Shown here piece after piece: positions 39,276-49,539 of a DNA stretch of 64,000 nucleotides. The number at the start of each line of letters is the position of its first letter. Position 1 is the first letter of the stretch. Position numbers and translations under genes: made by a program. The stretch comes from Bugulina stolonifera. Its lineage: Eukaryota; Bryozoa; Gymnolaemata; Cheilostomatida; Bugulidae. The notes beneath the pieces are model-generated. The model made no database searches, was not told the DNA's origin, and was given only the letters and a program-made list of their open reading frames with translations. The stretch spans positions 10,427,501-10,491,500 of the forward strand of contig OW285196.1 of the NCBI GenBank assembly GCA_935421135.1, given 5' to 3'.

Positions 39276-40928
39276 AATATGTATCAGGCTTCCAATTCTC
39301 TCGTGAATACTCAGTTTCTATATGAAATTCATGAATTATTTATTATGTAGAACGGATAACTTCTCTATCCATTGATAGGTCAACTCATGTGATATACATG
39401 TACATGTGGTGTTTAGACAGCCTTGATTAATTGTTTAAAAATACTCTATTAGTATTATAATTCAACAAATCACATAATTTTGCGTTCATGTGAAAATTTC
39501 TTATTATTTACATTGTATATACATGTACATGTATATTCGACATAATAACGAATGAGTAGGAGTTTTGAGAGAAAGCTGTTGTCAGTGTGTAGTGCATCAT
39601 GCTTGATGCATAATTATGGTTTTATTGATGAGATAACTCTAAGACCCATTTTAATCTCCAATGTGAGATGAAGTGTATAATTGACATATTGCAAAGTCAT
39701 CTATATAAAGCATCACAACTCTACTTTATACTGCTGTATTATTGAACCACAAAACAATCCTATACATTTGCATTGGCCATCTACATGTATATAGACAAAT
39801 GTATGGTTAGATGTAGAAGTGTGGGCAGATAGAATGTATTTTGCTGCTTGGTAAGACAACTCCCAAAATATTATTTTAAACTTGCAAGGAAAGGCTTTGT
39901 TTACCCCTTCTCTCACAGTGTATTCAGGGCTAGAGAGCTCTATTTTTTGCATAAGCTGTTGTATGTTTTATTGGATGTAGCAAAATTAAGTTTTCTGAAT
40001 ATAAATAATTATGTCATTTTGACAATATTATATAAATTATTGTACAATGTAATTATATGCACAATTTATAAACAGAGAAACTTTTAATTACTGCAAAAAC
40101 TTGATTTGATAATTTCCTAGTTTGGTAAATTTGCAGTACTGGTTGAATTAGTACAAGAGAGGACAACTCTGAATGTATCAGTGTAAGCGTTGTCTCGCTC
40201 TACGTTCTTAAAGTGTATATCACTAAAGTTTTGTAAAGAAATAATTGTTGCAGTTTCAGTATACGAATGAATTCACTTTGAATTCTGATACTAACAGACG
40301 AAGGAGTTGATACTACATGTACAGGATTGATCTGCAGCTCGTTATCTCTCATTTGTACAGTCACTGGAACCAAATAGTCTAATCTGTGTTCACAATGGTT
40401 AAATGGTTTTCAACAATGATATATTAGGAAACGAAGCATAATAACTGATGGAACCAACCTGCTGGGATTTCTACTCAAAGACTGAAAGTATCTCGACAAA
40501 TCGCTGCCTCAATGTTCAAATGTTCTAAATGATTTTTGAATTAAATTGACCGTCTTATCTAAATTGGTAGTTTACACACTCATATTTACTGAGTAAGTGA
40601 CTTTTTGCTCCAATCTACAATATTTACCTGTATATGCAATTAGCCAATTGTTCTGTTCATTGAAAAATTTAAAAGTTTTAATGATGGAGGGCTTCAAAAA
40701 TTGATTTTCAAAATTGGCATTTTGACGATTTAGAACATTTGAACATTGGGGCAGCGAAATAGTAATAATAATACATCATATTATTTTAAAAATTATTTTG
40801 AAAAAAAATTCTACAGAAATTGTGGCTACTTATGTGCATTCAGATACTTTGGGCTAAATTTAATAGGTTTAAAGCAAAACAAGAAACAAAGGACTGCATT
40901 AATCATGCAACACGCGACATACAATTTG

Positions 40929-43900
40929 CTAGTCCATCCGAGACATTACATCTGGAGCAACTTTGACATGAGAAGCAGTCGGTTTGGCTCTCGTAGTCAG
41001 GCGTTTGCTGAAAGCTCGAACTCCAAATTCTATCAGTTCACAAATAGTCAGTATACTGGTTCCAACACAGAGACCCAGGGTTCCTCCCAGGTTAGCTATT
41101 ATAGTAACATTACAGAGATCTTTCACACATAGTTTGCAAATTGTATTCTGTATGCAACATGTATTAATGTGTGCAAAACACATTCATTTGATGGAAATAG
41201 GAAACCTTAGAAACCAATATCAACTCAGATGTGTTTTTAATTCACCCATACTATGGTGGCTAAGTGGTCCAGCGCTAGTCATCCTATTGTCGTCCAGCAG
41301 TGAGTTATCTGCAAGGATGTAGGTTTGAGTCCCACCAATGACTTGGAAGTTATTATCCTGAAGAAGGTTTCCCTCTGTGCCACATTGGACTATAATAATA
41401 TCCAGCTCTAGGAGCGGTGGTGGCCCCTGGATTAGCTCTGCTATTTGGGCAGCCACGCAAAAGAATTGTGTTTGACGTCATGACGCCATGGATCACATGT
41501 AAGTCTACATCGCCAATGCATGCTGCATATAGTAGTTCAATTGTAGCCCTAGGCTAATGAACAATGACAACTTACATATCATATCGTCAACACTGTAGGC
41601 AAATTCCTCATCCAATCTCTGGTAGGACATCTTACCATAGTATATATTCACCACCAGCTTGTTCTTAGCAATGTAATTGACATGTTCTAAACAAGAGAAT
41701 AATTACTTGTGCAAATATATCAATTTTTAATCATTACGCACTCATGCTAACCTTGAACTGTCCTTTCATGTGACATAATACTAGAATATTATTACTTTGC
41801 TAACTGAATATACATATAAATAATAGATAGTTAATAAATGTTCACGGCTGTTTGATTTGTCAAATTAGCCATTGCCTTAACCAAGAGTAACAATCTAGAA
41901 TGATGCCAGGATATTGACAGCATTGTTTTCGAAAACATTGCTATCTTGGGAACATGGTGTGTGGTATTGTTGCAAGACTATTTCTTATAGAGCTGCCCAT
42001 CTCAACTGTCTTAAAGAAGTATTACTACTGGGTTGAGAGTGTGTCATATTACCTTCAGTGTAGCCTTGAGCTTCAACAGCATTTGCACTTGGAAACTCTC
42101 TGGCAAAGTTTGTGCTTGGAAACTTTGTTGTTGTTATTTTAGGTGTATATTCTGATACCTTGCAAGCATCTTTACATTTACAGGATCTTAAGCCTTTTGG
42201 ATCTGACGGAAAGCTTCCTAATTTCAGAAAAAATCATCAAGCTGACTTCTACAGTTAGCTAACAAGTTTAGTTACATTGTTTTAATTATACAAAGCAACT
42301 ACGCCATACAAGTAACCATACGGTTGGTGACAAGCAATTGGTACAATACAAAAACGAGAAAGTGATATGCTCTGTAACCTATCCATTGCTTAGAACCAGC
42401 TAGCCATGCAACTCAACACAGATGTCTAAAAAGGTATAATAAATTGTGTATGCTCAACAAAGACGTGCTCTGACAAACGGCCAATGACAGGAACCTATTC
42501 ATGGCACACTATCACAAACAGCCACTGAGAGGAACTTACTCATTGCAGGTACTGAGCAGAACAGCATGTCTTGGAAGAGACAGCTTTTCGTTCCGTTTAT
42601 TGCTACAATCAATAAAATCACCTCAGATTAAAATACAGATTGCTAAAATTTCTCTGAACTAGATTTACATTGTATAATACAATATCCATACCTGGCTGAA
42701 AGGCCTGTCTACATCCACACTTGTTTATAACATATGATGTCTTACACTCCACCTGACAAGCGGAGTATGAATAGTTCTTGTAGTAGTGTAGTGGATTCTC
42801 CAGATTGTCAGTGTCAAAGCAGTTTGCTCTGTTGTCATCAGCAGGTGGTGGCTTCCTATTGGTCTGTTAAATACGTTAGAATTATGAAATCAGCTATAGC
42901 AAAATAACTGAACTGAAGTGAATGACATAAAAAACTGCAGAAACTTTTCTGATTACAAAATTGTATGAGTTACTATACGTTACCTAGCAGGAGAGCCTAT
43001 GAGATCACATAGCTAAATAAATCGTGTTAAATACATGTATACATTGTATATCTATTATTGAAATTTTATGTCATACCGAGGTTTTATGCAACATAATGTC
43101 TGCCAGTATTCCCGGTGTTAGTCCTGAACTTAAATCTACCACAAGTGGTACCTCGTGGACATCTTGGAACGTCAGCTGTGTCAGATAACATAGTGTCATT
43201 GATTAGTTGATAGTCTCGCCATTTTTAAGCCTATAACAAGCTAGGTGCACAAAATCCTGGTGCATGATATAATTATATTAAGTAGGTGAACCTTTTATCT
43301 GATAAAAATTGCAGTAAAAGCCATTTCCAACGGTAAAGTTTGAGAGATAACGGACGCCACCAAAAAGTCATTTGCGAGAAGCAGGTCAATTATTGATTTA
43401 TCTATGAAAATTATTGTACATGTACGATGAAGATTCCTCAACTAACTACATGTAGCTAGATTAGATATTGCTTGATTTCAGAGCTTGTGACATCCACTAT
43501 AGAACTGCACAGTTATTATTATAGTGGTTAGTCAATTTGTGTTATTTCACAGAAAGCTACAAAACCTCAAGTCGGTAATGGAACAACCTGACAAACAGTT
43601 CTGAGAGCAAAATAATGGGTCGTACTTTTAATCTTCTAAATGATCCATTGTTTCTCTGAGCAACGAGGTGCACGTTGACCCTTCTAGAATAAAAAGTTTC
43701 TATTTAACATAGAACCCATTTTTTAGACTTTTATGAGGATTGTTGTTTTTATTTAGCAGTTGTTCAAATACTTCTTCATATTCTGTCCTACATCCATGAA
43801 CCTATCACCACTGCTAGAAGTAAATAATCTACCATCAGTAGTTTTGTTAATTTGCAAACCGAGTCAAACAGAAATGTTTGTTGAGTAATGTCAAGCCATA

Positions 43901-46306
43901 ACCAAAAAAATTACAAAAAAGATCATTGTGGTTCTACTCTCACTTACCATAAATCCTTCAGAAGAGGAGAAAGGGCCAGTAGTGTATTGTTCAACTAAAG
44001 TGTCAAGAAGAAAACTTATTCCTCCAATTCTACCAGCAGCTGCAGTTTGTAGTGATCCGTTAGAGTTTAGCTGGAGACAGTAGCCTGAAAAATATCCCAA
44101 ATGCTGCAGACTAATGCCTGATGAAATGATGTCTAGCGTATTTAAAAGCAATAGTGCACTCACCTGCATCAGTAGGGACAATTTCAAATACATCTTTGCA
44201 GTCATATTTTTCACCACTAATCATGCAATCCTTAACTGACAAATCAAGAGGATGTGAAGAAAGACGAAGGAAATTTTCAAACTCTTTTGTTGAGTTGAAT
44301 TCTGCCAACATAATGTATTCCGCTGAGCTCCAATTGTACCTACATAATTATACACATGTATAATAACAGACATAACCAACGATTGACTGCTCCACAACAG
44401 CTTAGAGAAAATCAGAAACCTACAGTGTACATGTGGACCAAAGAGCATATGGGATAGCTGTTGCTTTGTATTTTGCCTTTTTATGGAAGACATTATTAAT
44501 TTCATTTTTTACAATTGCTCCAACCAAAAACATTAGATCACGTTTTTACAAGTCTACAGTGGAAGAGTGTTTGTTGCTGCATCACTAGACCGGTTAACAG
44601 AAACTGGAAGGTCGTTCGATGCAGATTTAGTACTTTTTGCACAGCCTGCTTGAATACGAGTAGGTACTCTTTAACATAATTATAAATTCACAGCCTAATT
44701 TGCCCCCAGGTCAGATCGGCTTCCATCAATAATTGCCAAAGGCATAGACCTGAGGTGTTGGTAGAACACAAATTTCCTAAGATGGTGTTTAATTACTGTT
44801 GGCTATATTGTTGTATTTAATAAGTATCACATGTGCAACATGGCATTAAAATTTGCTGACTAAATGTACAATGAATATTTGCTCACACATACTTGTCAGC
44901 TGGTGGTGGAGATGGTCTGGCTGGATTAAACAGGTCTTGCATCACATCAAAAATGTTGCTACCCTTAAACTTAGTGGAAGCGGCGTATGTCACTGCATTT
45001 AGAGCCCACATGTTCCTGTTACACACTGTCACTGTGGGGAACTGAAAGTAACGATCAATTTGTAACTCCTGCTTTTAATAAAAGTATGGAAAAATTGAAA
45101 ATGACAAGAGCAATAATAAGGTTTGTGAGTTTACATGTAGTGAATATATACAGTACATGGTCCTCATGTGACATGCTGAACTAGACTTACACATGGAAAT
45201 TATAAACCCACAGAAACCGTACTAACTAAACAGTGTGATAATGTGATTAATAGCTGCCTTGGTTACAGCTAAGCAAACATCATATATACAGTGTAGGCGT
45301 TCTAAATGACCATATGTGTTGGTGTGGTTTGGAATTCCAACTTGGGGTTGAAACAGAATGTACCTTTAACTCCTCAGCTGTCTCTACTCTTATCTTAGTG
45401 TTCACAGTTCCCTTTGTATACACATTCATAAAGATGATAGCAGCGTAGAAAAAGTAGCCCAGGCAAACAAGAATTAACACAAGCCATATTAACCTGCAAT
45501 TATGTCATGTAGAACTACATGCACACACAGAGGGGTAATTCAGTCTCCCAACTAAATATTAATCATGTAAGCCTATGTGTACCAGTAAAATACATGTAGA
45601 TATATGTATGCCACAGACTTAAACAACTTATTTCTTGTAATTGATACTCTATTGATCAACCCTCCAATACCGACGAGTACAATGTAGGTACAAACCTAAT
45701 AGCTACTCATGATTTTATGCAGGATATTATTTTCATCAGCAAAATCCAAGCACTTGTACAATGTCAGCAAATAATTGGGTGCACAATGTAAAATCATGGA
45801 GGCTCCAACATGTTGTGTAGGAACTTCACTAAATACATGTAAATTTGACATACAAGATATTTTGGCTACTTGCACTATCTCGATTATCTCCGCCACAGCA
45901 TGTTTACATTTTTTGTATATAATTATGTAGAATAGGTTTCCAATGTCCAGCATAACGAAACATATTTTTTGAATGCAAAAGTTGCAATGTGTACAATTAG
46001 GCTGTGCATCCTTGTTTCTAGTTCTTGGCAGCATATTACAATGTACAAACAGCTCCGTCATGAGCAACACATATAAATTTAGTGACCATCTCAGATTTCC
46101 TAAGGAGCACTGTAAGGCTAATGTCATGGCAGGAAATTAAATGTAGTATTTTCACTGATATTTCTGTATAATACTTTTACCTCTTACCTTCTGAGTAAGG
46201 AGGCTGTTTTCATATTAGCCAGTCTCACGCCATGCATGGAGAAGTCCTGAGTAAAGTCATGCCAGTCTTCTGTCAACGTTGTTGAACCTGACTTTTTGTC
46301 TGTCAT
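40929..46306 (-). CDS. DEG/ENaC-type sodium channel subunit, gene 5 (11 coding exons)
   Basis: Exons in coding order: 46306-46188, 45493-45364, 45041-44893, 44339-44164, 44084-43948, 43175-43077, 42863-42692, 42602-42540, 42217-42053, 41686-41576, 41095-40929 (stop TAG); 1488 nt, 495 residues. Pre-TM1 DFTQDFSMHGVRL. TM1 IWLVLILVCLGYFFYAAIIF, FPTVTVCNRNMW after it. Pore NLGGTLGLCVGTSILTICE with a Gly-Thr-Ser filter as in gene 4. Cysteine motifs are nearly identical to those of gene 4. Exon 9 is 165 nt against 138 in the other complete genes because a 27-nt segment (TTTCCAAG...GCCAGAGAG) is tandemly duplicated with divergence. That lengthens the loop just before the last extracellular segment by nine residues. 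The frame is intact throughout. Confidence 0.88.
41252..41475 (+). mobile_element. tRNA-derived SINE, family B, plus orientation
   Basis: Head TGGTGGCTAAGTGGTCCAGC (A box) and AGGTTTGAGTCCCACC (B box, about 41322-41332), then GAAGAAGGTTTCCCTCTGTG and GGGCAGCCACGCAAAAGAA. It matches the minus-strand copy at 23298-23535. It lies in the last intron of channel gene 5. Confidence 0.7.
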
Positions 46307-47130
46307 CGCGGCTACCCAATGACTCTGCCTTTACTTGGTGGATTTAGAGCTGAGAGGAGAATGACATGTCCACTATTTTACTTTTTGAAATGCAAAGCAA
46401 AATCAATGTTGTTATGTGGTACTTCAACATTTAATAAAATCAATTAATGCCTTTTATGACAATGATGCTTCTATTTAATTCCCAAAATAAATATCAATGT
46501 TATAAACACAAATCAGTGTGCTTTTGTGTTTTGTTGATTAAACAAGATCAGCTGTAATTTACTCCCATATTATCCACTCAAAAACATAATCAATTATGCT
46601 GACGATAGGTGTCAGTAGTGAAAGAGTCCAATTTATGAGATTATCAATGCAGTTCACTTACATGCAATTTGCAATGCTAAAGAGAACTACAAAAATAGTT
46701 TATTCAAGTAGACCCTGTGGTCATTGATAGAGTAGCAATGTGTGTCAGTCTCCAAGAAACATGTCTGACCAGCTCCAGTGCAGATATCAAGCGTGCCGCT
46801 CCTTCCCTTTGCACGCGCGGACTCTTCATGTGATCTCTACCTGTCCAGGTTACTTCTTACATCTCCTACCTTTAGCTCTCTCACCCCTTCCTCTCAACGT
46901 CAGTCCATCAACAGATACGGTGCCATCAGAATTTACACTTCAACAACTCAGCAAGACTTGTCCGATAATTCACATTTACATTGCTATTCACAAAGAGGCA
47001 ACTGGGCATTACTCTAGCTGTATTCTCTAAAATGCTTCATCTACATGTGCTGTATATACTATATACTGTACTGTATATACCACAATGTCAGACTATAATA
47101 AATTTTTTTAGCCGGAAAAAGTTATCCATA

Positions 47131-47133
<3 letters not shown>

Positions 47134-47162
<29 letters not shown>
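47134..47162. repeat. GA dinucleotide microsatellite
   Basis: About 14 uninterrupted GA dinucleotides. Confidence 0.9.
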
Positions 47163-47164
<2 letters not shown>

Positions 47165-47778
47165 AAGAGAAAATAGTCACAGATACAGAAGGCATAACAA
47201 ACTGTAGTCTTATTATTCATCGTATTTCTAGATAATGTACATGTACATGTACTGTACATGTACATGTACATACATACGGTGAATTACATAATTTAAGCTA
47301 CACTCATTTCAACGATGATAATAGAATGTACTCTTTTGATCTCCAGTCTCTTACAGTATTGGTCTTTTGGGATGTAAGCCACCCTTGGAAAACCCATTTT
47401 AACTGCCCAATGGTTACTACACCTGGTAAAACTCTTTTTTATGCATATAGGGGGTAGGAAGCCCACTTAGTGGTTGAAATCAATGATTGATTGATTCTTT
47501 ACCGCCTACGTACATTTTAACTTGTTTGTATTGTTATCACAACACTACTCTGGTATTAATCAGGTGTCAAGTTACCTGCTAATGCACATGTTGTTCTCCC
47601 ATAAGTCAATAGTATTATATGGTATATAAAATAATAATAAATAACATGGATTGTGTTTTCTAGGAATGTGGTCATATTTTTTTCAGAAAATGATTTCGTG
47701 GAGCCCATAGTTATCTGCCGATAGTCTGTCACCGAAAATCACTGTCAAAAATGCATTACTCTAAGCTGATAACTTGAG

Positions 47779-47910
47779 GGGGTACATATATAAGGGGTAA
47801 ATATATAAGGGGTACATATATATAAGGGGTACATATATATAAGGGGTAGATATATAAGGGGTACATATATAATGGGTACATATATAAGGGGTACACATGC
47901 AAGGGGTACG
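47779..47910. repeat. Minisatellite of GGGGTACATATATAA-type units
   Basis: Roughly nine imperfect units of 15-17 bp, each containing AAGGGGTA followed by a run of AT dinucleotides (CATATATAT). Confidence 0.85.
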
Positions 47911-48077
47911 CATACCCTAGGTTGGGAACCCCTGGTGTAAAGGCAGTGACCAAACTGAAATGAGACAATTATAAATCAACATTATGAGCTATGAACTTGT
48001 TATTTAATTAAGTTTGACTTACATTACATTGTTCATGTATATTATACATGTACAATTATAATTGACTAGTTAGAGTG

Positions 48078-48083
48078 AATAGT
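48078..48083. repeat. Left 6-bp target site duplication AATAGT
   Basis: AATAGT directly abuts the left terminal inverted repeat and is repeated exactly at 57783-57788 just outside the right one. Six-bp duplications are characteristic of Maverick/Polinton integration. Confidence 0.88.
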
Positions 48084-48627
48084 AGTAGTATAGTCAGTGC
48101 AGATCTACACAGACACCCGGCCCTTTCCGCGTCGTATTAGCCCTAGATCCAAAAACTCCCCGGGCGGACGACCACCCCACCCGTCCTCTCGCCCCTCCTC
48201 TCCCCTAAACCTCACTCTATGTGCAAAGCCCTAGAACCTACTCCCCCCGATCGCGGGTGGGGTTTCAAAAACCTCATCGGCTGTTCCGCGGAACCCAGTC
48301 TAAAGAGCAAACCCCTCGCCCCATCCCACGGCTCGGGCGAGGGGGCGCGCGCGTACGCGCGCCCCCCCCCCCCCCCCCCCGCCCCGCGAACCCCACCCGT
48401 CCTCCCACCACCCGTCCCCGCCCCTCCCCACCCCAAACCCCTCCGCCTCGCCCTCCGCCTCGCGGCGGTTCTCGTTCGCGAGTCCAGCCGTGGTCCCACG
48501 CCGCCCTCCCCCCGCCCATCCCCCGCCCCTCCCCCGCCCTCCCGCCCCAACGACCCGTCGCGACCCTCGCGGGCGGACCGTCGGCTGGAGTAGGGTGAAG
48601 CGAAGGAAAATACGGGTTAGAGTAATG
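48084..48627 (+). repeat. Left terminal inverted repeat of the Polinton-like element
   Basis: Begins AGTAGTATAGTCAGTGCAG and ends ...CGGGTTAGAGTAATG. Its reverse complement occurs at 57239-57782. It contains a 16-bp palindrome GCGCGCGTACGCGCGC (48347-48362) next to a C homopolymer of about 18 bp that is absent from the right copy. Long arginine/proline/glycine-rich frames here are composition artefacts. Confidence 0.88.
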
Positions 48628-48670
48628 ATAAGCTACACCCGTGCGGAGTGCCCGTGCAGAGTTTACGACG

Positions 48671-48684
48671 CTGACTATACTACT
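48671..48684 (-). repeat. Internal copy of the element's terminal 14 bp
   Basis: CTGACTATACTACT just inside the left inverted repeat is identical to the last 14 bases of the right terminus (57769-57782) and in the same orientation. Confidence 0.75.
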
Positions 48685-49026
48685 ATAAAAAACTTACCGA
48701 GTGGTGGTGGTGGTGCTTCCGGATGATTTCTTCGCCGGGGACTGTTGAGACTGAACTGGTCGGGGTGACACCGCACTCGCGCGCTCCTCCGTTCGAGCGC
48801 CCCCGGACCTTCGATGAAAGACTCGCGTCTTAACCCTCATTTTCCCCGGACCCTCCCCTAGGGGAATCGCCCGTCCCCGTGACGAGCGGCGAGAGAAAGT
48901 GAAGGCGGTGGCTCTTCCGCGCTTCAAACCGTAGACTTCGCGAGGAGGTTAGCCGACGACATCATCGCTCGGAGGGGTAGAAATAGAAATAGATAAACGG
49001 GATAGATGGATGCTTGTCTTCTCTTC

Positions 49027-49033
49027 GCCATCG

Positions 49034-49101
<68 letters not shown>
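49027..49101. repeat. ATC/GAT trinucleotide microsatellite
   Basis: About 22 near-perfect ATC triplets. On the minus strand it would read as poly-Asp or poly-Met depending on frame. Confidence 0.95.
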
Positions 49102-49104
<3 letters not shown>

Positions 49105-49360
49105 CAAATAGACCCGCCTCTACGATGATGTCGTTGACTCGCCACCGATTTCTTTGACCACCGCGTCCACTTTCCCCCGGGTAGCAAACTCCGATAGGGA
49201 GAGAGCGCATCGTGCGCGTGCGATGTCACCCCCCACCTACGAATGAAGACAATAGAAGAAATGTGAACTGATAAGGGGTGAGTATGAGTGGAAGCTGCGC
49301 TAGTATCGTCTACCCCTTTGGTTTGGAGAGGTAAATGGTTTTTAATGTATTAGCTAGTGT

Positions 49361-49366
49361 TTTATT
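49361..49366 (-). promoter_or_regulatory. Putative polyadenylation signal of the polymerase gene
   Basis: AATAAA on the minus strand, about 175 nt downstream of the polymerase stop codon, the first such hexamer I find there. Confidence 0.45.
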
Positions 49367-49539
49367 GCTCGGTTTTAAGGCTACAACCGGTAAACCCTCC
49401 GTTTTGAGGACGGAGACCCCTTACAATAGAGAGTGAATGTGAAAAAAATTATACGGGTATATGTACAAGGGTTATGATGCACTGTTCGTTTACTCTCCAA
49501 TTTATCGAATGAAGTAGTCTCATCTCCGAGAAATCAGTA

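Larger units (their letters stand above)
36151..40928. other. Spacer between channel genes 4 and 5, duplicated block plus insertions
   Basis: Composed of a block homologous to the spacer upstream of gene 3 (about 37020-37500 and 39290-40200, matching 26640-28000 and 28040-29100), interrupted by the LINE fragment at about 37510-39280. 36190-36420 also matches 46350-46600 upstream of gene 5. A less AT-rich piece at 36757-36960 has open frames but no recognisable protein. No complete gene seen. Confidence 0.55.
46307..48083. other. Spacer between channel gene 5 and the Polinton-like element
   Basis: Holds a GA dinucleotide tract (47134-47162), an ACATGTAC palindrome run (about 47236-47272) and a 15-bp GGGGTACATATATAA minisatellite (47779-47910). 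A GC-richer stretch at 46740-47030 has overlapping open frames of 96 and 79 codons with no recognisable product; I do not call a gene there. Confidence 0.5.
48628..49539. other. Element region downstream of the polymerase, no assigned gene
   Basis: Contains an ATC trinucleotide run (about 49027-49101), a short hairpin CTCCGTTTTGAGGACGGAG near 49398, and on the minus strand an AATAAA polyadenylation signal at 49361-49366. An open minus-strand stretch at 48927-48698 encodes a basic, Ser/Thr-rich peptide. It ends at a perfect donor ACTCG|GTAAGT, and the acceptor TTTGTAG lies at about 49100, so an unrecognised spliced transcript is possible. I cannot assign a product. Confidence 0.4.

Noticed and set aside
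46740..47030. GC-richer 96-codon open frame upstream of channel gene 5
   Set aside because: Two overlapping frames are open, there is no recognisable protein, and no convincing splice context; left as spacer.
47779..47910. CRISPR-like direct repeats
   Set aside because: Units are contiguous without spacers and the DNA is eukaryotic; ordinary minisatellite.
48212..48598. Proline-, arginine- and glycine-rich open frames in the left terminal repeat, mirrored at 57268-57654
   Set aside because: GC-rich composition leaves all frames open in both orientations in both repeats; no codon-level signal.
48924..49229. Open frame with a poly-methionine run
   Set aside because: Produced by the ATC/GAT microsatellite.
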